From Paracoccus sp. C2R09 (GTDB taxonomy: Bacteria; Pseudomonadota; Alphaproteobacteria; Rhodobacterales; Rhodobacteraceae), in the NCBI RefSeq assembly GCF_018860625.1, contig NZ_JAHKQB010000023.1:1-64000 (forward strand): 64,000 bases of DNA, written 5' to 3'. This document shows positions 43,590 to 52,945 of the stretch, piece by piece (position 1 is the first letter of the stretch; each line of letters starts with the position of its first letter). Position numbers and translations under genes: made by a program. The notes under the pieces were generated by a model. The model was given only the letters and a program-made list of their open reading frames with translations. It had not been told where the DNA came from and ran no database searches.

Positions 43590-44090
43590 ATGCAGTCGCT
43601 TTTCGGCTGCTCTCCGCTCGCGTCGCCCTTTGTCTCTTACGGGGTGCCGGGCTATTTCGCATCGACCGCGCTGGCGCTGCGGATCCGTTCATTGCCGGGC
43701 ATGAAGTCCGACGGCGCCCCCCTAGGGATGACGGGCATCCACTGGTGCAGCTTCCTGGTGGTCTGAGCCTTGCATAGCGTCATCTTCTGGCGGGGCACGT
43801 CATGGATGGAAGCCTTTCTGAACATCGCGGGGGGCCTTCATCTATGGCGAGGCGCTGATCAGTCCGACCGTGATCGCCACGCGGACCGACAGCGTCATCC
43901 TGTCGATCACCGTCACCTTCTTCGCAGCGACCATGGGCATCAATCGCGTTGCGAACTTCATCCCTTCGAACAACGGGATCGCGAACCTCGCGCGCGGGCT
44001 AATCGGGGCGGCGTTCAGGGGGCTCATCAATCACCAGATCGCCATCGGCAGGCTGGAGATCTGGCGGGCATTCAGGAACCCCTGTCCGCG
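43590..44090 (+). pseudogene. Decayed membrane-protein gene
   Basis: From ATG 43590 a hydrophobic protein reads to an in-frame TGA at 43764-43766 (after HWCSFLVV) and then continues in frame (ALHSVIFWRG...MEAFLNIAG). At the G6 run 43829-43834 removing one G restores a hydrophobic continuation (AFIYGEALISPTVIATR, VILSITVTFFAATMGINRVA). Two lesions and no clear end make it a remnant. The family is not recognised. An alternative is that it is non-coding; hydrophobic patterns alone are weak evidence. Confidence 0.4.
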
Positions 44091-44134
44091 GCGGGGGTTG
44101 GCAGGGCGAAGCGATACGCATGAAAGGTCCCGCC

Positions 44135-44959
44135 ATGAACAGCCGCACCGCCCTTGTCGACGATATCCGGATGCGTTGGGAGGAAACCGGATCGGGCGAT
44201 CCGGTCATCCTCGTCCATGGCATCCCGACCTGCCCCGCGCTCTGGCGCGACGTCGCACCGTTGATCGAGGGGCATCGCGTGCTGGCCTGGGAAATGCCCG
44301 GCTATGGCGCCTCGATCCCCGAGGGGGAGGGGCGCGACATCTCGGTCTCGGCGCAGGCGGATTACCTGGTGGCCTGGATGCGCGCCATCGGGATCGAACG
44401 CGCGGCCCTTGTCGGTCACGATCTGGGTGGCGGGGTGGTCCAGATCGCGGCTGTCCGTCACCCCGAGATGTTCAGCGGGATGCTGATCACCAACGGCATC
44501 AGCTATGATTCATGGCCCGTTCCGCTGATCAAGGGCGTGGCGATGGCCGGGTCGATCCTGCAATATGCGCCGGATGGATCGCTGCATGCATTGCTGCGCA
44601 TGATCTATGGCAAGGGGCACGAAACCGATGCCGCGGCCGAGGCCGCCTTTGCAGCGCATGCCGGGCATTATGATGCGCATGGCGCGGCCGAAGCCTTTGT
44701 CCGGCAGGCCAAATCCCTGAATGTCGAGGATACGAAGGCCGTTGCGGACCGCCTGCCCCTGCTGGACATGCCCGCGCGGATCGTCTGGGGCGCGGCGGAT
44801 GATTTCCAGAAGATCGAATATGGCGAACGCCTGGCGAAGGACCTGCGCGCGCCCTTGCGCCGGATCGAGGGGGGCAAGCACTTCACCCCCGAAGATCATC
44901 CGCAGCTGATCGCGGAGGAAATCAACCTGCTGCTGTCCGACATCGCGTCCCGAAGCTGA
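44135..44959 (+). CDS. Alpha/beta hydrolase with Asp nucleophile (dehalogenase/epoxide-hydrolase-like)
   Basis: 274 aa. Oxyanion region ILVHGIPTCPALWRDV resembles the HGNP..LWR motif of haloalkane dehalogenases. The nucleophile elbow is GHDLGGG with Asp96 instead of Ser, so a covalent alkyl-enzyme mechanism (dehalogenase or epoxide hydrolase) is possible. The halide-binding Trp that follows Asp in classical dehalogenases is Leu here. The catalytic His is probably in GGKHFTPEDHP. Start 44135 follows AAAGG; a second ATG at 44120 is less likely. Monocistronic. Confidence 0.85.
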   Translation: MNSRTALVDDIRMRWEETGSGDPVILVHGIPTCPALWRDVAPLIEGHRVLAWEMPGYGASIPEGEGRDISVSAQADYLVAWMRAIGIERAALVGHDLGGGVVQIAAVRHPEMFSGMLITNGISYDSWPVPLIKGVAMAGSILQYAPDGSLHALLRMIYGKGHETDAAAEAAFAAHAGHYDAHGAAEAFVRQAKSLNVEDTKAVADRLPLLDMPARIVWGAADDFQKIEYGERLAKDLRAPLRRIEGGKHFTPEDHPQLIAEEINLLLSDIASRS

Positions 44960-45337
44960 TCCCGGGCCGCATCGGCACCATCTGTAGAACCTTAGTTGGG
45001 TTCACTGCCGCCACCGCCGCGCGCAGATAGGCGTAATGCTTCCCTGCCGCGACCGGGCATCGCGAGCCTTTTAAATATGCCCGGTCGATTGGCGGTTCGG
45101 CTCTCAGCCACACCGTTATAAATTCGTCGACCGCATACCCCCGTGCGCACGCGCGGGGCGACGCCTGGCACTGCCGAAGCGGGCCGATCCTGCCTATTGG
45201 CCTCGCCCGCCGCACTCGCCTGCACATCCGTGACGGCCCCCGCAGAACGCTAAGACGCGTTCACGAAACCGTGATCTTCGTAACGCTTCATCACCCTCTG
45301 GCGAAACGGACACCATGGTTCGTGCTGGAGGATGACG
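44960..45337. other. 378-bp intergenic region with a 10-bp inverted repeat
   Basis: No gene seen on either strand. It contains GACCGGGCAT (45051-45060) and ATGCCCGGTC (45077-45086), a perfect inverted repeat with a 16-base AT-containing loop, of unknown role. Its right end carries the ECF-like promoter of the YHS gene. Lower coding quality here and in the decayed gene nearby suggests a recombination-prone spot. Confidence 0.45.
45280..45305 (+). promoter_or_regulatory. Putative ECF-sigma promoter (GTAAC / CGAA)
   Basis: GTAACG (45280-45285), exactly 16 bases, then CGAA (45302-45305). This matches the GTAACC-N16-CGAA motif described for Caulobacter SigF. It ends 32 bases before the YHS gene ATG. 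A sister copy with the same spacing is at 52946-52971, and both share the longer TTCGTAAC. Confidence 0.45.
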
Positions 45338-45853
45338 ATGTTTCGACCCCTGATCTCTGCGACCGCGCTCTCGTTGGCGCTGGCAACCGGCGCCCTTGCG
45401 GGCGAGCAATATGTGGATGGCACCGGCTATGCGGTCTCGGGATACGATGTCGTATCCTATCACGACTTGCCGCAGGCCGAACCCGGCGGCGCGCAGCCCG
45501 CCCCGTCCAAGGGGCTGAAGCAGTTCACCGCAAGGTATAACGACGCGGTCTTCGCCTTTGCCTCGGCTGCGAACAGGGACCGGTTTCTGGCCGACCCCGA
45601 GGCATTCGCCCCCCAGTATGACGGGCACTGCGCCTATGGTGTCGCCAAGGGTGGCAAGGTTCCGGGCAACCCGAACCTGTGGCGCATCGTGGATGGCAAG
45701 CTCTATCTGAACATCACGCCGCGGGTGGTAAGAACCTGGGAACGGGATATCCCCGGCTATATCACCCTGGCCGAGGACGAATGGGGCGAATTGGAGGGCG
45801 ACACGGCCTCGAACGACAGGATCCCCGGCTTTACGGCGACCGTCCCCAACTGA
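45338..45853 (+). CDS. Exported YHS-domain protein
   Basis: 171 aa with a Sec signal cut after ALA (residue 21) and a YHS-like core: YAVSGYDVVSYHD, then AFASAANRDRFLADPEAFAPQYDGHCAYGVAKG. YHS domains bind metals, often copper or heme-associated. The second ATG (45338) has GGAGG at proper spacing and is chosen over 45332. Behind an ECF-type promoter, so an envelope or oxidative/metal stress role is plausible. Confidence 0.85.
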   Translation: MFRPLISATALSLALATGALAGEQYVDGTGYAVSGYDVVSYHDLPQAEPGGAQPAPSKGLKQFTARYNDAVFAFASAANRDRFLADPEAFAPQYDGHCAYGVAKGGKVPGNPNLWRIVDGKLYLNITPRVVRTWERDIPGYITLAEDEWGELEGDTASNDRIPGFTATVPN

Positions 45854-45862
45854 CGCGACAGG

Positions 45863-45884
45863 GCATCCGCCGCCCGGCGGGTGC
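45863..45884 (+). terminator. Hairpin after the YHS gene
   Basis: GCATCCGCCG (45863-45872) pairs with CGGCGGGTGC (45875-45884) including one G-U pair. No T-run; probable terminator or attenuator before the TPR gene. Confidence 0.45.
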
Positions 45885-45914
45885 CGCATCCTTCACGACA
45901 AGGACAGCCCATCG

Positions 45915-47267
45915 ATGAATACCGATATCTGCGACGCCAGCGTCAGCATCACCGACCCGACCGCCCTTGCGGAATGGAACGCCACCATCCGCGCCTTTAT
46001 GGCCCATGGCAGTCAGACCCCACTTCATCTGGGCAAGGTGCTGGAGCTGGAGCCGGGCTTTGCGATGGGCCATGCGGCCAAGGGGCTGTTCAGCCTGATG
46101 CTGGGGCGGAGCGAACTGACCGTGGTCGCGCGCGACGCGCTGGCCGTCGCGGAACGGGCGCTGGCCCAAGGGCAGGCACCGCTTCGCGAACGCCTCTGGT
46201 GCCGGGCGTTGTCCGCGTGGCTGGCCGGACGCCCCTCGGGGGCCATCGCGCTGATGGAGGAGGCGCTGATGGACAACCCCCGCGATACTCTGTCCGCCAA
46301 GATGTCCCATGCCATTCGCTTCGTTCTGGGCGATAACCATGGAATGCGCCGCTCGATCGAGAGGGTCCTGAATGCGCATGGCGACGACCACCCGCTGCGC
46401 GGCTTCGTCCACGGCTGCCATGCCTTCACGCTTGAAGAAACCGGCGAATATGCGGCCGCCGAAGCGGCAGGACTTCGCGGGCTGCAATCGGCACCCGACG
46501 ATGCATGGGGGCTGCATGCCGTCGCCCATGTCTATGACATGACCCACCAGCCCGAACGCGGCATCGCCCTGATCGAGGAAAACGCGGGCAGCTGGCTGCA
46601 TTGCAACAATTTCCGCTATCACGTCTGGTGGCACAAGGCGCTGCTGCATCTGGACCGCGGAGAGCTGGAAAAGGTCGTCCAGCTCTATGATACCGAGATC
46701 CGTCACGACCGGACCGACGATTACCGCGACTTCTCGAATGCCAGCTCTTTGCTGATGCGCCTGGAACTGGAGGGCGTGCATGTGGGCGACCGCTGGCAGG
46801 AACTGGCGGACCTGGCCGAAAAACGCGCAAGCGATGCCTGCGCGGCCTTCGCGGACCTGCATTACATGATGGCCCTGACGCGCGAGAACCGGACCGAGGC
46901 CACCCAGACCATGCTGGAGCGGTTCCACCGCAATGCCGCCGACCCCGAGACGGAAACCCTGCGCATCATCGCCGAACCCGGCCTGACAGCCGCCGAGGGG
47001 CTGGCGGCCTATGGCGAGGGGCAATACGGCGCGGCCTTCCGCAACCTTGTCCAGGCGCAGCCCCGGATGCAGACCGTCGGCGGCAGCCATGCCCAACGCG
47101 ACGTGTTCGAGCGGATCACCATCGACGCAGGAATGCGCGCGGGCTATCTGTCCGAGACCGAGGCCCTGATCCGCAAGCGCACCGCGCTTCGGGGCGGGAT
47201 CGAGGATGCCTTTGCCGCCGCCCGCATGGAACAGCTGAGCGTCGCGATGCGTCGCGCCTCGGCGTAA
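45915..47267 (+). CDS. TTC38-like tetratricopeptide-repeat protein
   Basis: 450 aa, soluble and alpha-helical throughout, with repeated TPR-type helical pairs. The central DDAWGLHAVAHVYDMTHQPE and CNNFRYHVWWHKALLHLDRGE blocks are characteristic of the TTC38 family, found in bacteria and animals and of unclear biochemical role. No signal peptide, so cytoplasmic. Start supported by AAGGACAG 8-12 bases upstream. Confidence 0.82.
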   Translation: MNTDICDASVSITDPTALAEWNATIRAFMAHGSQTPLHLGKVLELEPGFAMGHAAKGLFSLMLGRSELTVVARDALAVAERALAQGQAPLRERLWCRALSAWLAGRPSGAIALMEEALMDNPRDTLSAKMSHAIRFVLGDNHGMRRSIERVLNAHGDDHPLRGFVHGCHAFTLEETGEYAAAEAAGLRGLQSAPDDAWGLHAVAHVYDMTHQPERGIALIEENAGSWLHCNNFRYHVWWHKALLHLDRGELEKVVQLYDTEIRHDRTDDYRDFSNASSLLMRLELEGVHVGDRWQELADLAEKRASDACAAFADLHYMMALTRENRTEATQTMLERFHRNAADPETETLRIIAEPGLTAAEGLAAYGEGQYGAAFRNLVQAQPRMQTVGGSHAQRDVFERITIDAGMRAGYLSETEALIRKRTALRGGIEDAFAAARMEQLSVAMRRASA

Positions 47268-47290
47268 GATCGGAAAGAACCACACAGCGC

Positions 47291-48496
47291 ATGACCATGG
47301 CCCCAGACATCGCCCAGGCCGGGCGGCTGCCCGCCGCCAAGGTGGCCCCCGCCGTCACCGCCGCCCGTGATCCGCGGCTGGATTTCTTCCGCGGCATCAA
47401 CATGTTCATCATCCTCATCGCGCATGTGCCCTCGAACTGGCTGACGCTGTGGATCCCGGCACGCTTCGGCTTCTCGGATGCGACCGAGGCCTTCGTGTTC
47501 TGTTCGGGCGCGGCATCCGCCATCGCCTTCGGTCGGCTGTTCGAACAGCGCGGAATGGCCCTGGGCACGGCGCGGGTCGGATTTCGCATCTGGCAGGTCT
47601 ACTGGGCACATATCGGTCTGTTCATGGCGATCGCGGCGACCATGGCCATGCTGAACGGGCTTGGCACGTTCGAGAGGGACTATGTCGGATCGCTGAACCT
47701 GCATCCGTTCTTCAACGACCCGCTGACGAACCTGCCCGCGCTGCTGGGGTTGTTCTATGTCCCGAACTATTTCGACATCCTGCCGATGTATCTTGTCCTC
47801 CTGGCGCTGATGCCGCTGGTCATCTGGCTGGCGGGCATCTCACGGCTGCTGGCGCTGGTGCTGGTCGCGGGGCTGTGGCTGATCGCGAATATCGGTGACG
47901 TGAACCTTCCGGCCGAGCCGTGGTCGGACCGCCAGTGGTTCTTCAACCCCCTCGGCTGGCAGCTGATCTTCTTCACGGGCTTCGCATTCTCGGCGGGTTG
48001 GATACCGAAGCCCCCCGTGGACCGCCGGCTGGTGGCTGCGGCTGCCGCCATCGTGCTGATCACCGTGCCCTTCGCCTATTTCCGCATCATCAACGCCGTC
48101 CCCGAGATCGGCGCATGGCGTTCGGAATGGCGCCCCCTGATCCAGAAGAGCGATTTCGGCATCCTGCGCTATGTCCATTTCCTGGCTGTCGCCTATCTGG
48201 CCTGGGTCGCGGCGGGCGAGGCCGGTCATCGCCTGCTGCCCCCGCGCGGACACGGGATGCTGACCCGGGCCTGGCGTGCATGCCTTGCGATGATCATGAA
48301 GGTCGGGCAGCAATCGCTGGCGGTCTTCATCGCGTCGATGTTCATGGCCCGGCTGATGGGGGTCGCGCTGGATCAGGCGGGGCGCAGCAACTGGACCATG
48401 CTGGTCGTCAACCTGACGGGCATCCTGCTGCTGATCCTGGTGGCCCATGTCGCGGGCTGGTTCAAATCCCACCCATGGCGCAAGCGGGCGACCTGA
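47291..48496 (+). CDS. opgC: OpgC-domain membrane acyltransferase-like protein
   Basis: 401 aa, about 10 membrane helices. RDPRLDFFRGINMFIILIAH is the OpgC/acyltransferase-3-like start with its conserved RxDxxRG pattern and a membrane histidine; GFSDATEAFVFCSGAAS follows, as in OpgC. OpgC succinylates osmoregulated periplasmic glucans. It is immediately followed by an opgG/opgD gene (stop and start abut), supporting the role. Confidence 0.88.
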   Translation: MTMAPDIAQAGRLPAAKVAPAVTAARDPRLDFFRGINMFIILIAHVPSNWLTLWIPARFGFSDATEAFVFCSGAASAIAFGRLFEQRGMALGTARVGFRIWQVYWAHIGLFMAIAATMAMLNGLGTFERDYVGSLNLHPFFNDPLTNLPALLGLFYVPNYFDILPMYLVLLALMPLVIWLAGISRLLALVLVAGLWLIANIGDVNLPAEPWSDRQWFFNPLGWQLIFFTGFAFSAGWIPKPPVDRRLVAAAAAIVLITVPFAYFRIINAVPEIGAWRSEWRPLIQKSDFGILRYVHFLAVAYLAWVAAGEAGHRLLPPRGHGMLTRAWRACLAMIMKVGQQSLAVFIASMFMARLMGVALDQAGRSNWTMLVVNLTGILLLILVAHVAGWFKSHPWRKRAT

Positions 48497-50014
48497 ATGG
48501 ATCGTCGTTCGGTCATCATGGGCATGGCCGCCGCCTTTGCCGCCGCGCCGGTCCGCGCGGACGAACCGGGCCTGACGTTCGGGGCCGGGCAGCCATTCTC
48601 GGTGGACGATCTTTTGGCCCGGGCGCGACGGATGGCCACGCAACCCCATGCGCCCGGGCCAGAGATCCCGCAGCCATGGCGCGACCTTTCCTATGACCAG
48701 TACCGGATGATCTGGTTCGACGGGCGCAACGCCCTGTGGCGGGACGGACAGGCGCCCGTCCAGGTGGACCTGTTCCCGCCGGGCCTGTTCTATCGCCGCC
48801 CGGTCGATATCGCGGTGGTCGAGGACGGGATCGCCCGCCCCGTCCGGTTCGACATGGGCGTCTTCGACCGGACCGACCGCTTTCCCGACCTGCCGATCGA
48901 CGACACGCTCGGCTATTCCGGGCTGCGCCTGCGGGCCGAGATCGAGAAGCCCGGCATATTCCAGGAATTCGCGGTCTTTCAGGGCGCAAGCTATTTCCGG
49001 GGGATCGGCACCGGGCAGATCTACGGCCTGTCGGCGCGCGGTCTTGCCATCGACACCGCCGAACCCACGGGCGAGGAGTTTCCCGAGTTCACCGCCTTCT
49101 GGATCGAGCGCCCCGCCAAGGGCGCCGACACCACCGTCATCCACGCCCTGCTGGACAGCCCGCGCGCGACCGGCATCTACAGCTTCCGCATCCGCCCCGG
49201 CGCGGTCTTGCGGATGGATGTCACCGCCCGGCTTTTCGCGCGGGCCGAGCTGCGCCATGTCGGGCTTGGTCCACTGACCTCGATGTTCCTCTTCGACGAG
49301 ACGATGCGCGAGCGGTTCTCGGATTTCAGGCCCGCGGTCCATGACAGCGACGGCCTGCTGATCCATAACGGCGCGGGCGAGGCAATTTGGCGGCCCCTGT
49401 CCAACCCGCGCGAATTGCAGATCTCGGCCTTTCTCGATGACGGGCCGCAGGGTTTCGGGCTGATGCAGCGCGCGCGGGCCTTCGGCGATTTCGCCGATCT
49501 GGAGGCGCTCTATCATCGGCGGCCGGGGCTGTGGATCACCCCCGACGGCGATTGGGGCCGCGGGTCCGTGACCCTGGTCGAGATCCCCGCCGACCGAGAG
49601 GTCTATGACAATATCGTCGCCTATTGGCGCCCTGCCCGACCCCTGGCGGCCAGCGACGAGCTGAGCTTCGGATACAGCATGTCATGGGGCGCGGACCCCG
49701 CCCCCGCGCGCGATCTGGCGCGGGTGACGAATACCCGGATGGGGCGGCACATGCAGGGCGACGATTTCGTCGTCACCGTCGATTTCGAACCGCACCCCGC
49801 GCTTGCCGGCGATCTGTCCGCGATCGGGCACATGGTCCGCAGCAGCGCGGGCAGCACGACCAAGGGCGTTCTGCAGCGCAATCCGGATACGGGTGGGCCG
49901 CGCCTTGCCTTCCGCTTCACCCCCGGCGGTGCGGGGTTGGCCGAACTGCGCGTGCAACTGCGCGATGGCGACCGCCCGCTGAGCGAGGCCTGGCTCTATC
50001 GCTGGACGTCCTGA
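48497..50014 (+). CDS. opgG: Periplasmic glucan biosynthesis protein (OpgG/OpgD family)
   Basis: 505 aa. The N-terminus DRRSVIMGMAAAFAAAPVRA has a twin-arginine-like signal cut after VRA (residue 21), typical of OpgD/Tat-exported members. The body matches MdoG: YDQYRMIWFDGRNALWRDG, FQGASYFRGIGTGQIYGLSARGLAID (in parts), EFPEFTAFWIERP, and the C-terminal immunoglobulin-like domain. Works with OpgC and a separate OpgH (not in the window) on periplasmic glucans. Its last 19 bases overlap the convergent CoA-transferase gene. Confidence 0.92.
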   Translation: MDRRSVIMGMAAAFAAAPVRADEPGLTFGAGQPFSVDDLLARARRMATQPHAPGPEIPQPWRDLSYDQYRMIWFDGRNALWRDGQAPVQVDLFPPGLFYRRPVDIAVVEDGIARPVRFDMGVFDRTDRFPDLPIDDTLGYSGLRLRAEIEKPGIFQEFAVFQGASYFRGIGTGQIYGLSARGLAIDTAEPTGEEFPEFTAFWIERPAKGADTTVIHALLDSPRATGIYSFRIRPGAVLRMDVTARLFARAELRHVGLGPLTSMFLFDETMRERFSDFRPAVHDSDGLLIHNGAGEAIWRPLSNPRELQISAFLDDGPQGFGLMQRARAFGDFADLEALYHRRPGLWITPDGDWGRGSVTLVEIPADREVYDNIVAYWRPARPLAASDELSFGYSMSWGADPAPARDLARVTNTRMGRHMQGDDFVVTVDFEPHPALAGDLSAIGHMVRSSAGSTTKGVLQRNPDTGGPRLAFRFTPGGAGLAELRVQLRDGDRPLSEAWLYRWTS

Positions 50015-51210
50015 TCCTCGTCCAGCCCCAGTTCGCGCCGGATGGGATCCGTATCCACCCCGAAGCGCGGCGGCGCGCTGCGATAGGTGACGGGCGTGCG
50101 CGACAGCTTCAGCGGATTGCCCAGCAGCCGGACATGCCCCTGCGCGGTCTCGGGCGCGTCCATCCGGACGGTCATCTCGCGCGCCTGCGCCTGATCGGAC
50201 CCGAGCGCCTGGGCCAGATCGTTGATCGGACCGACAGGGACCTTCACCGCCTGCAACTGCGCGACGATCCAGTCCACGGATCTGGCTGCCAGCAACTCGC
50301 GCAGCACCGGCAGCAGCGCATCGCGATTGATCAGCCGGGCCGAGTTCGTGGCATAGTCCGGATCGCCCGCCAGATGCCCTGCCCCCAGCACGTCGCAGAA
50401 CCGCGCGAATTGCGCATCGTTTCCGACCGCCACGATGACATGCCCGTCCGAAGCCTCGAACACGTCATAGGGCACGATGTTCGGATGGGCATTCCCGCGC
50501 CTTTCGGGCAACCTGCCGGATGTCAGGAAATTCGTGCCTTCGTTGATCAGCCAGGCCATCTGCGCATCGACCAGCGCAAGGTCGATATGCTGCCCCTCGC
50601 CCGTGCGATCGCGGTGGCGCAGCGCCGCAAGGATGCCCACCGTCGCATACATCCCGCACATCACGTCCGCGATGCCGACGCCCACCTTCATCGGCGGGCC
50701 TTCGGGCGCGCCCGTCAGGCTCATGATGCCGCCATATCCCTGCGCCATCAGGTCATAGCCCGGCTGGTCCCGGTTCGGCCCGGTCTGGCCGAACCCCGAG
50801 ATCGAGCAGTAGACGAGGCCGGGATGCCGCGCCAGCAGGGTGGCATGGTCCAGCCCGTATTTCACAAGCCCGCCGGGCTTGTAATTCTCGATCACCACAT
50901 CGGCGCGGGCGGCAAGGGCCGCGACCAACGCGCGGCCTTCCTCGGTCCCCAGATCGGCGGCGACGGATCGCTTGTTGCGGTTGGCCGCCATGAAATAGGC
51001 GCTGAGATCGCCCGTGCCGCCGTCCTTCAGCGTGGCATAGGGCGGACCCCACCCCCGCGTGTCGTCTCCCCCGGTCCGCGGGTTTTCGATCTTGATGACG
51101 GTCGCACCCAGATCCCCCAGAAGCTGCGTCGCGGTCGGTCCGGCCAGGATGCGCGACAGGTCCAGCACGACCAGCCCCTCCAGCGCCATCGGCGTCGTCT
51201 TGTCGGTCAT
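49996..51210 (-). CDS. CaiB/BaiF family CoA-transferase
   Basis: 404-aa class III CoA-transferase. N-terminal LEGLVVLDLSRILAGPTATQLLGDLGA, then IENPRTGGDDTRGWGPP, NRNKRSVAADL and PGYDLMAQGYGGIMSLTGAPEGPP contain the family blocks, including the catalytic Asp loop. The ATG at 51210 is one base after the TGA of the upstream ThDP gene, so they form an operon. Substrate acids are not predictable; formyl-CoA:oxalate type is one option but the key diagnostic residues are not clear. Confidence 0.9.
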   Translation of the reverse strand: MTDKTTPMALEGLVVLDLSRILAGPTATQLLGDLGATVIKIENPRTGGDDTRGWGPPYATLKDGGTGDLSAYFMAANRNKRSVAADLGTEEGRALVAALAARADVVIENYKPGGLVKYGLDHATLLARHPGLVYCSISGFGQTGPNRDQPGYDLMAQGYGGIMSLTGAPEGPPMKVGVGIADVMCGMYATVGILAALRHRDRTGEGQHIDLALVDAQMAWLINEGTNFLTSGRLPERRGNAHPNIVPYDVFEASDGHVIVAVGNDAQFARFCDVLGAGHLAGDPDYATNSARLINRDALLPVLRELLAARSVDWIVAQLQAVKVPVGPINDLAQALGSDQAQAREMTVRMDAPETAQGHVRLLGNPLKLSRTPVTYRSAPPRFGVDTDPIRRELGLDEDQDVQR

Positions 51211-51211
51211 A

Positions 51212-52840
51212 TCACAGCCGCCCGTCATAGGATTTCCGGTCGATCACCGCCGCGATGACGGTAAAGCGGGTCTCGGCCATGGCCGTTTTCAGCGCATCGC
51301 GCAGTTCGGCGCGGCAGCGGACGGTATGCCCCGCCCCGCCGAAGGCCCGACCGATGGCCGCGATGTCGGGACCGTCGAAATCGACACCGTTCGATGTCAG
51401 CCCCATCTGCCGCTGCTTCAGGTCGATCAGCGCAAGACTGGCATCGACGAAAACGACGAAGATGACGGGTGTGCGCAGCTCTGCCGCGGTGGCCAGTTCG
51501 CCCGCCACCATCAGGAAGCCCGCATCCCCGGAAAACGAGACAACGTGACGCTCGGGCGTGGCCAGTGCGGCACCGATGGCCAGGGGCACCGCGCAACCCA
51601 TCGTGCACAGCCCCGACGATTGCATCAGGCCACGAGGCTCGGTGCAGCGCCACATCTGCGACAGCAGGATGCGATGCGCCCCGCTGTCGACGGTGGCCAG
51701 CGTGCCGTCGGGAAGGCTGGTCATGCAAGTGTCGACGATGGCGGCGGGGCCCCATTCCTCGTCCCGCGGAAAGGCGGTCGCCATATCGTCCTGCAACCGT
51801 GCGATCCGATCTCCGGGCCATGTGGCGCGGGGCGTCACCCCAAGCGCCAGCGCGGCCAGCGTCGCCCCGCAATCGGCCACGAAGTTCACGCGCGCCTGGT
51901 GCATGTAGTGATGGTTCGGTGCGGCGGTGATGTCGATCACCGGCACCTGCGAGGGGTCCCAGGGATCGCGCCATCCGACCCGCATCTCGATCGGATCATA
52001 GCCCACGCAGATGATCAGATCGGCCTCGGCCAGCAGGGGCAGCAGCAGCCGGTCGGCCTTGGGCGATAGGCCCGCCGCACCAAGCGACAGGGGGTGATCC
52101 TCGGGGATCAGGCCCTTGGCCTTGTAGGTCGAGATGACGGGCGCGCCGAAGGTCTGGGCGAAATCGCGGATCGCGGCGCCCGCATTCTGGTTCATCGCAT
52201 CCAGACCCATGATGACGATCGGGCGTTCCGCATCGGCAAGCCAGCGGCGTGCCTGCGCCAGATCCGCCCCTTCGGCCGGAACGGTCGGCGCGGCCGGAAT
52301 GCGGTCATGGGACGGGCGGGCCTGAACGGGCGCGGATGCGACCGAGATCGGCACGTCGATATGGACCGGGCCGGGACGCCCCTCGCAGGCAATGGCCACG
52401 GCCTTGTCAGCAATCGCCGCCGCCGCGCCCGCATCGAAGGTGAAGCTGGCCTTGGTCACGGGGCGGAAGACCTCTCGCTGCTCCAGCACCTGGTGGGTAT
52501 AGGTCGCGGCCTCGGCGGTATCGATGGCCCCGGTCAGCACGATCATCGGCACACGGTCCTGGCGCGCATTCTCGACCACGTTGACGGCATTCAACGCACC
52601 GGGACCGACCGTGGTGACCAGAAGCGCGGGCGCTCCGGTGCGGTGATAGACCCCTTCGGCCATGAAGCCCGCGGCATTCTCATGCTTGGCCAGCACGAAC
52701 TCGATCCCCACGCGGGCCAGCGCGTCGATCAGCACCAGAACCTCGCCACCCGGCATCCCGAAGGCGATGCGGCAGCCGGCGCGATACAGCCGCCCTGCCA
52801 GAATGTCCGCCGCCGCCATGCCGTTGTCATCATGCCCCAT
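51212..52840 (-). CDS. Thiamine-diphosphate-dependent enzyme (acetolactate-synthase-like)
   Basis: 542 aa with the three-domain ThDP fold: PYR domain with the activating Glu in KHENAAGFMAEG, central Rossmann domain, and PP domain with a modified ThDP motif (SGDAGFLMVAGELATAAELR in place of GDG...N). The change GDG to GDA is conservative. It does not carry the quinone-binding C-terminal of pyruvate oxidase. Relatives include benzoylformate, oxalyl-CoA and acetolactate enzymes. Linked to a CoA-transferase, it may decarboxylate a 2-keto acid or acyl-CoA (inference). Confidence 0.85.
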   Translation of the reverse strand: MGHDDNGMAAADILAGRLYRAGCRIAFGMPGGEVLVLIDALARVGIEFVLAKHENAAGFMAEGVYHRTGAPALLVTTVGPGALNAVNVVENARQDRVPMIVLTGAIDTAEAATYTHQVLEQREVFRPVTKASFTFDAGAAAAIADKAVAIACEGRPGPVHIDVPISVASAPVQARPSHDRIPAAPTVPAEGADLAQARRWLADAERPIVIMGLDAMNQNAGAAIRDFAQTFGAPVISTYKAKGLIPEDHPLSLGAAGLSPKADRLLLPLLAEADLIICVGYDPIEMRVGWRDPWDPSQVPVIDITAAPNHHYMHQARVNFVADCGATLAALALGVTPRATWPGDRIARLQDDMATAFPRDEEWGPAAIVDTCMTSLPDGTLATVDSGAHRILLSQMWRCTEPRGLMQSSGLCTMGCAVPLAIGAALATPERHVVSFSGDAGFLMVAGELATAAELRTPVIFVVFVDASLALIDLKQRQMGLTSNGVDFDGPDIAAIGRAFGGAGHTVRCRAELRDALKTAMAETRFTVIAAVIDRKSYDGRL

Positions 52841-52945
52841 CCGTCATTCCTTCGCCTTTCCGATTGCATTCGCCTTCCATTCGCGGACAGCCCCGGTTTT
52901 CTTTCGCGTCCGTGATGACAAATCCGTGAAGTCCTGCGATCCTTC

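Noticed and set aside
48400..50100. The 19-bp overlap of opgG and the CoA-transferase stops as a functional antisense element
   Set aside because: Short tail-to-tail overlaps are common in compact genomes; nothing else marks it as special.
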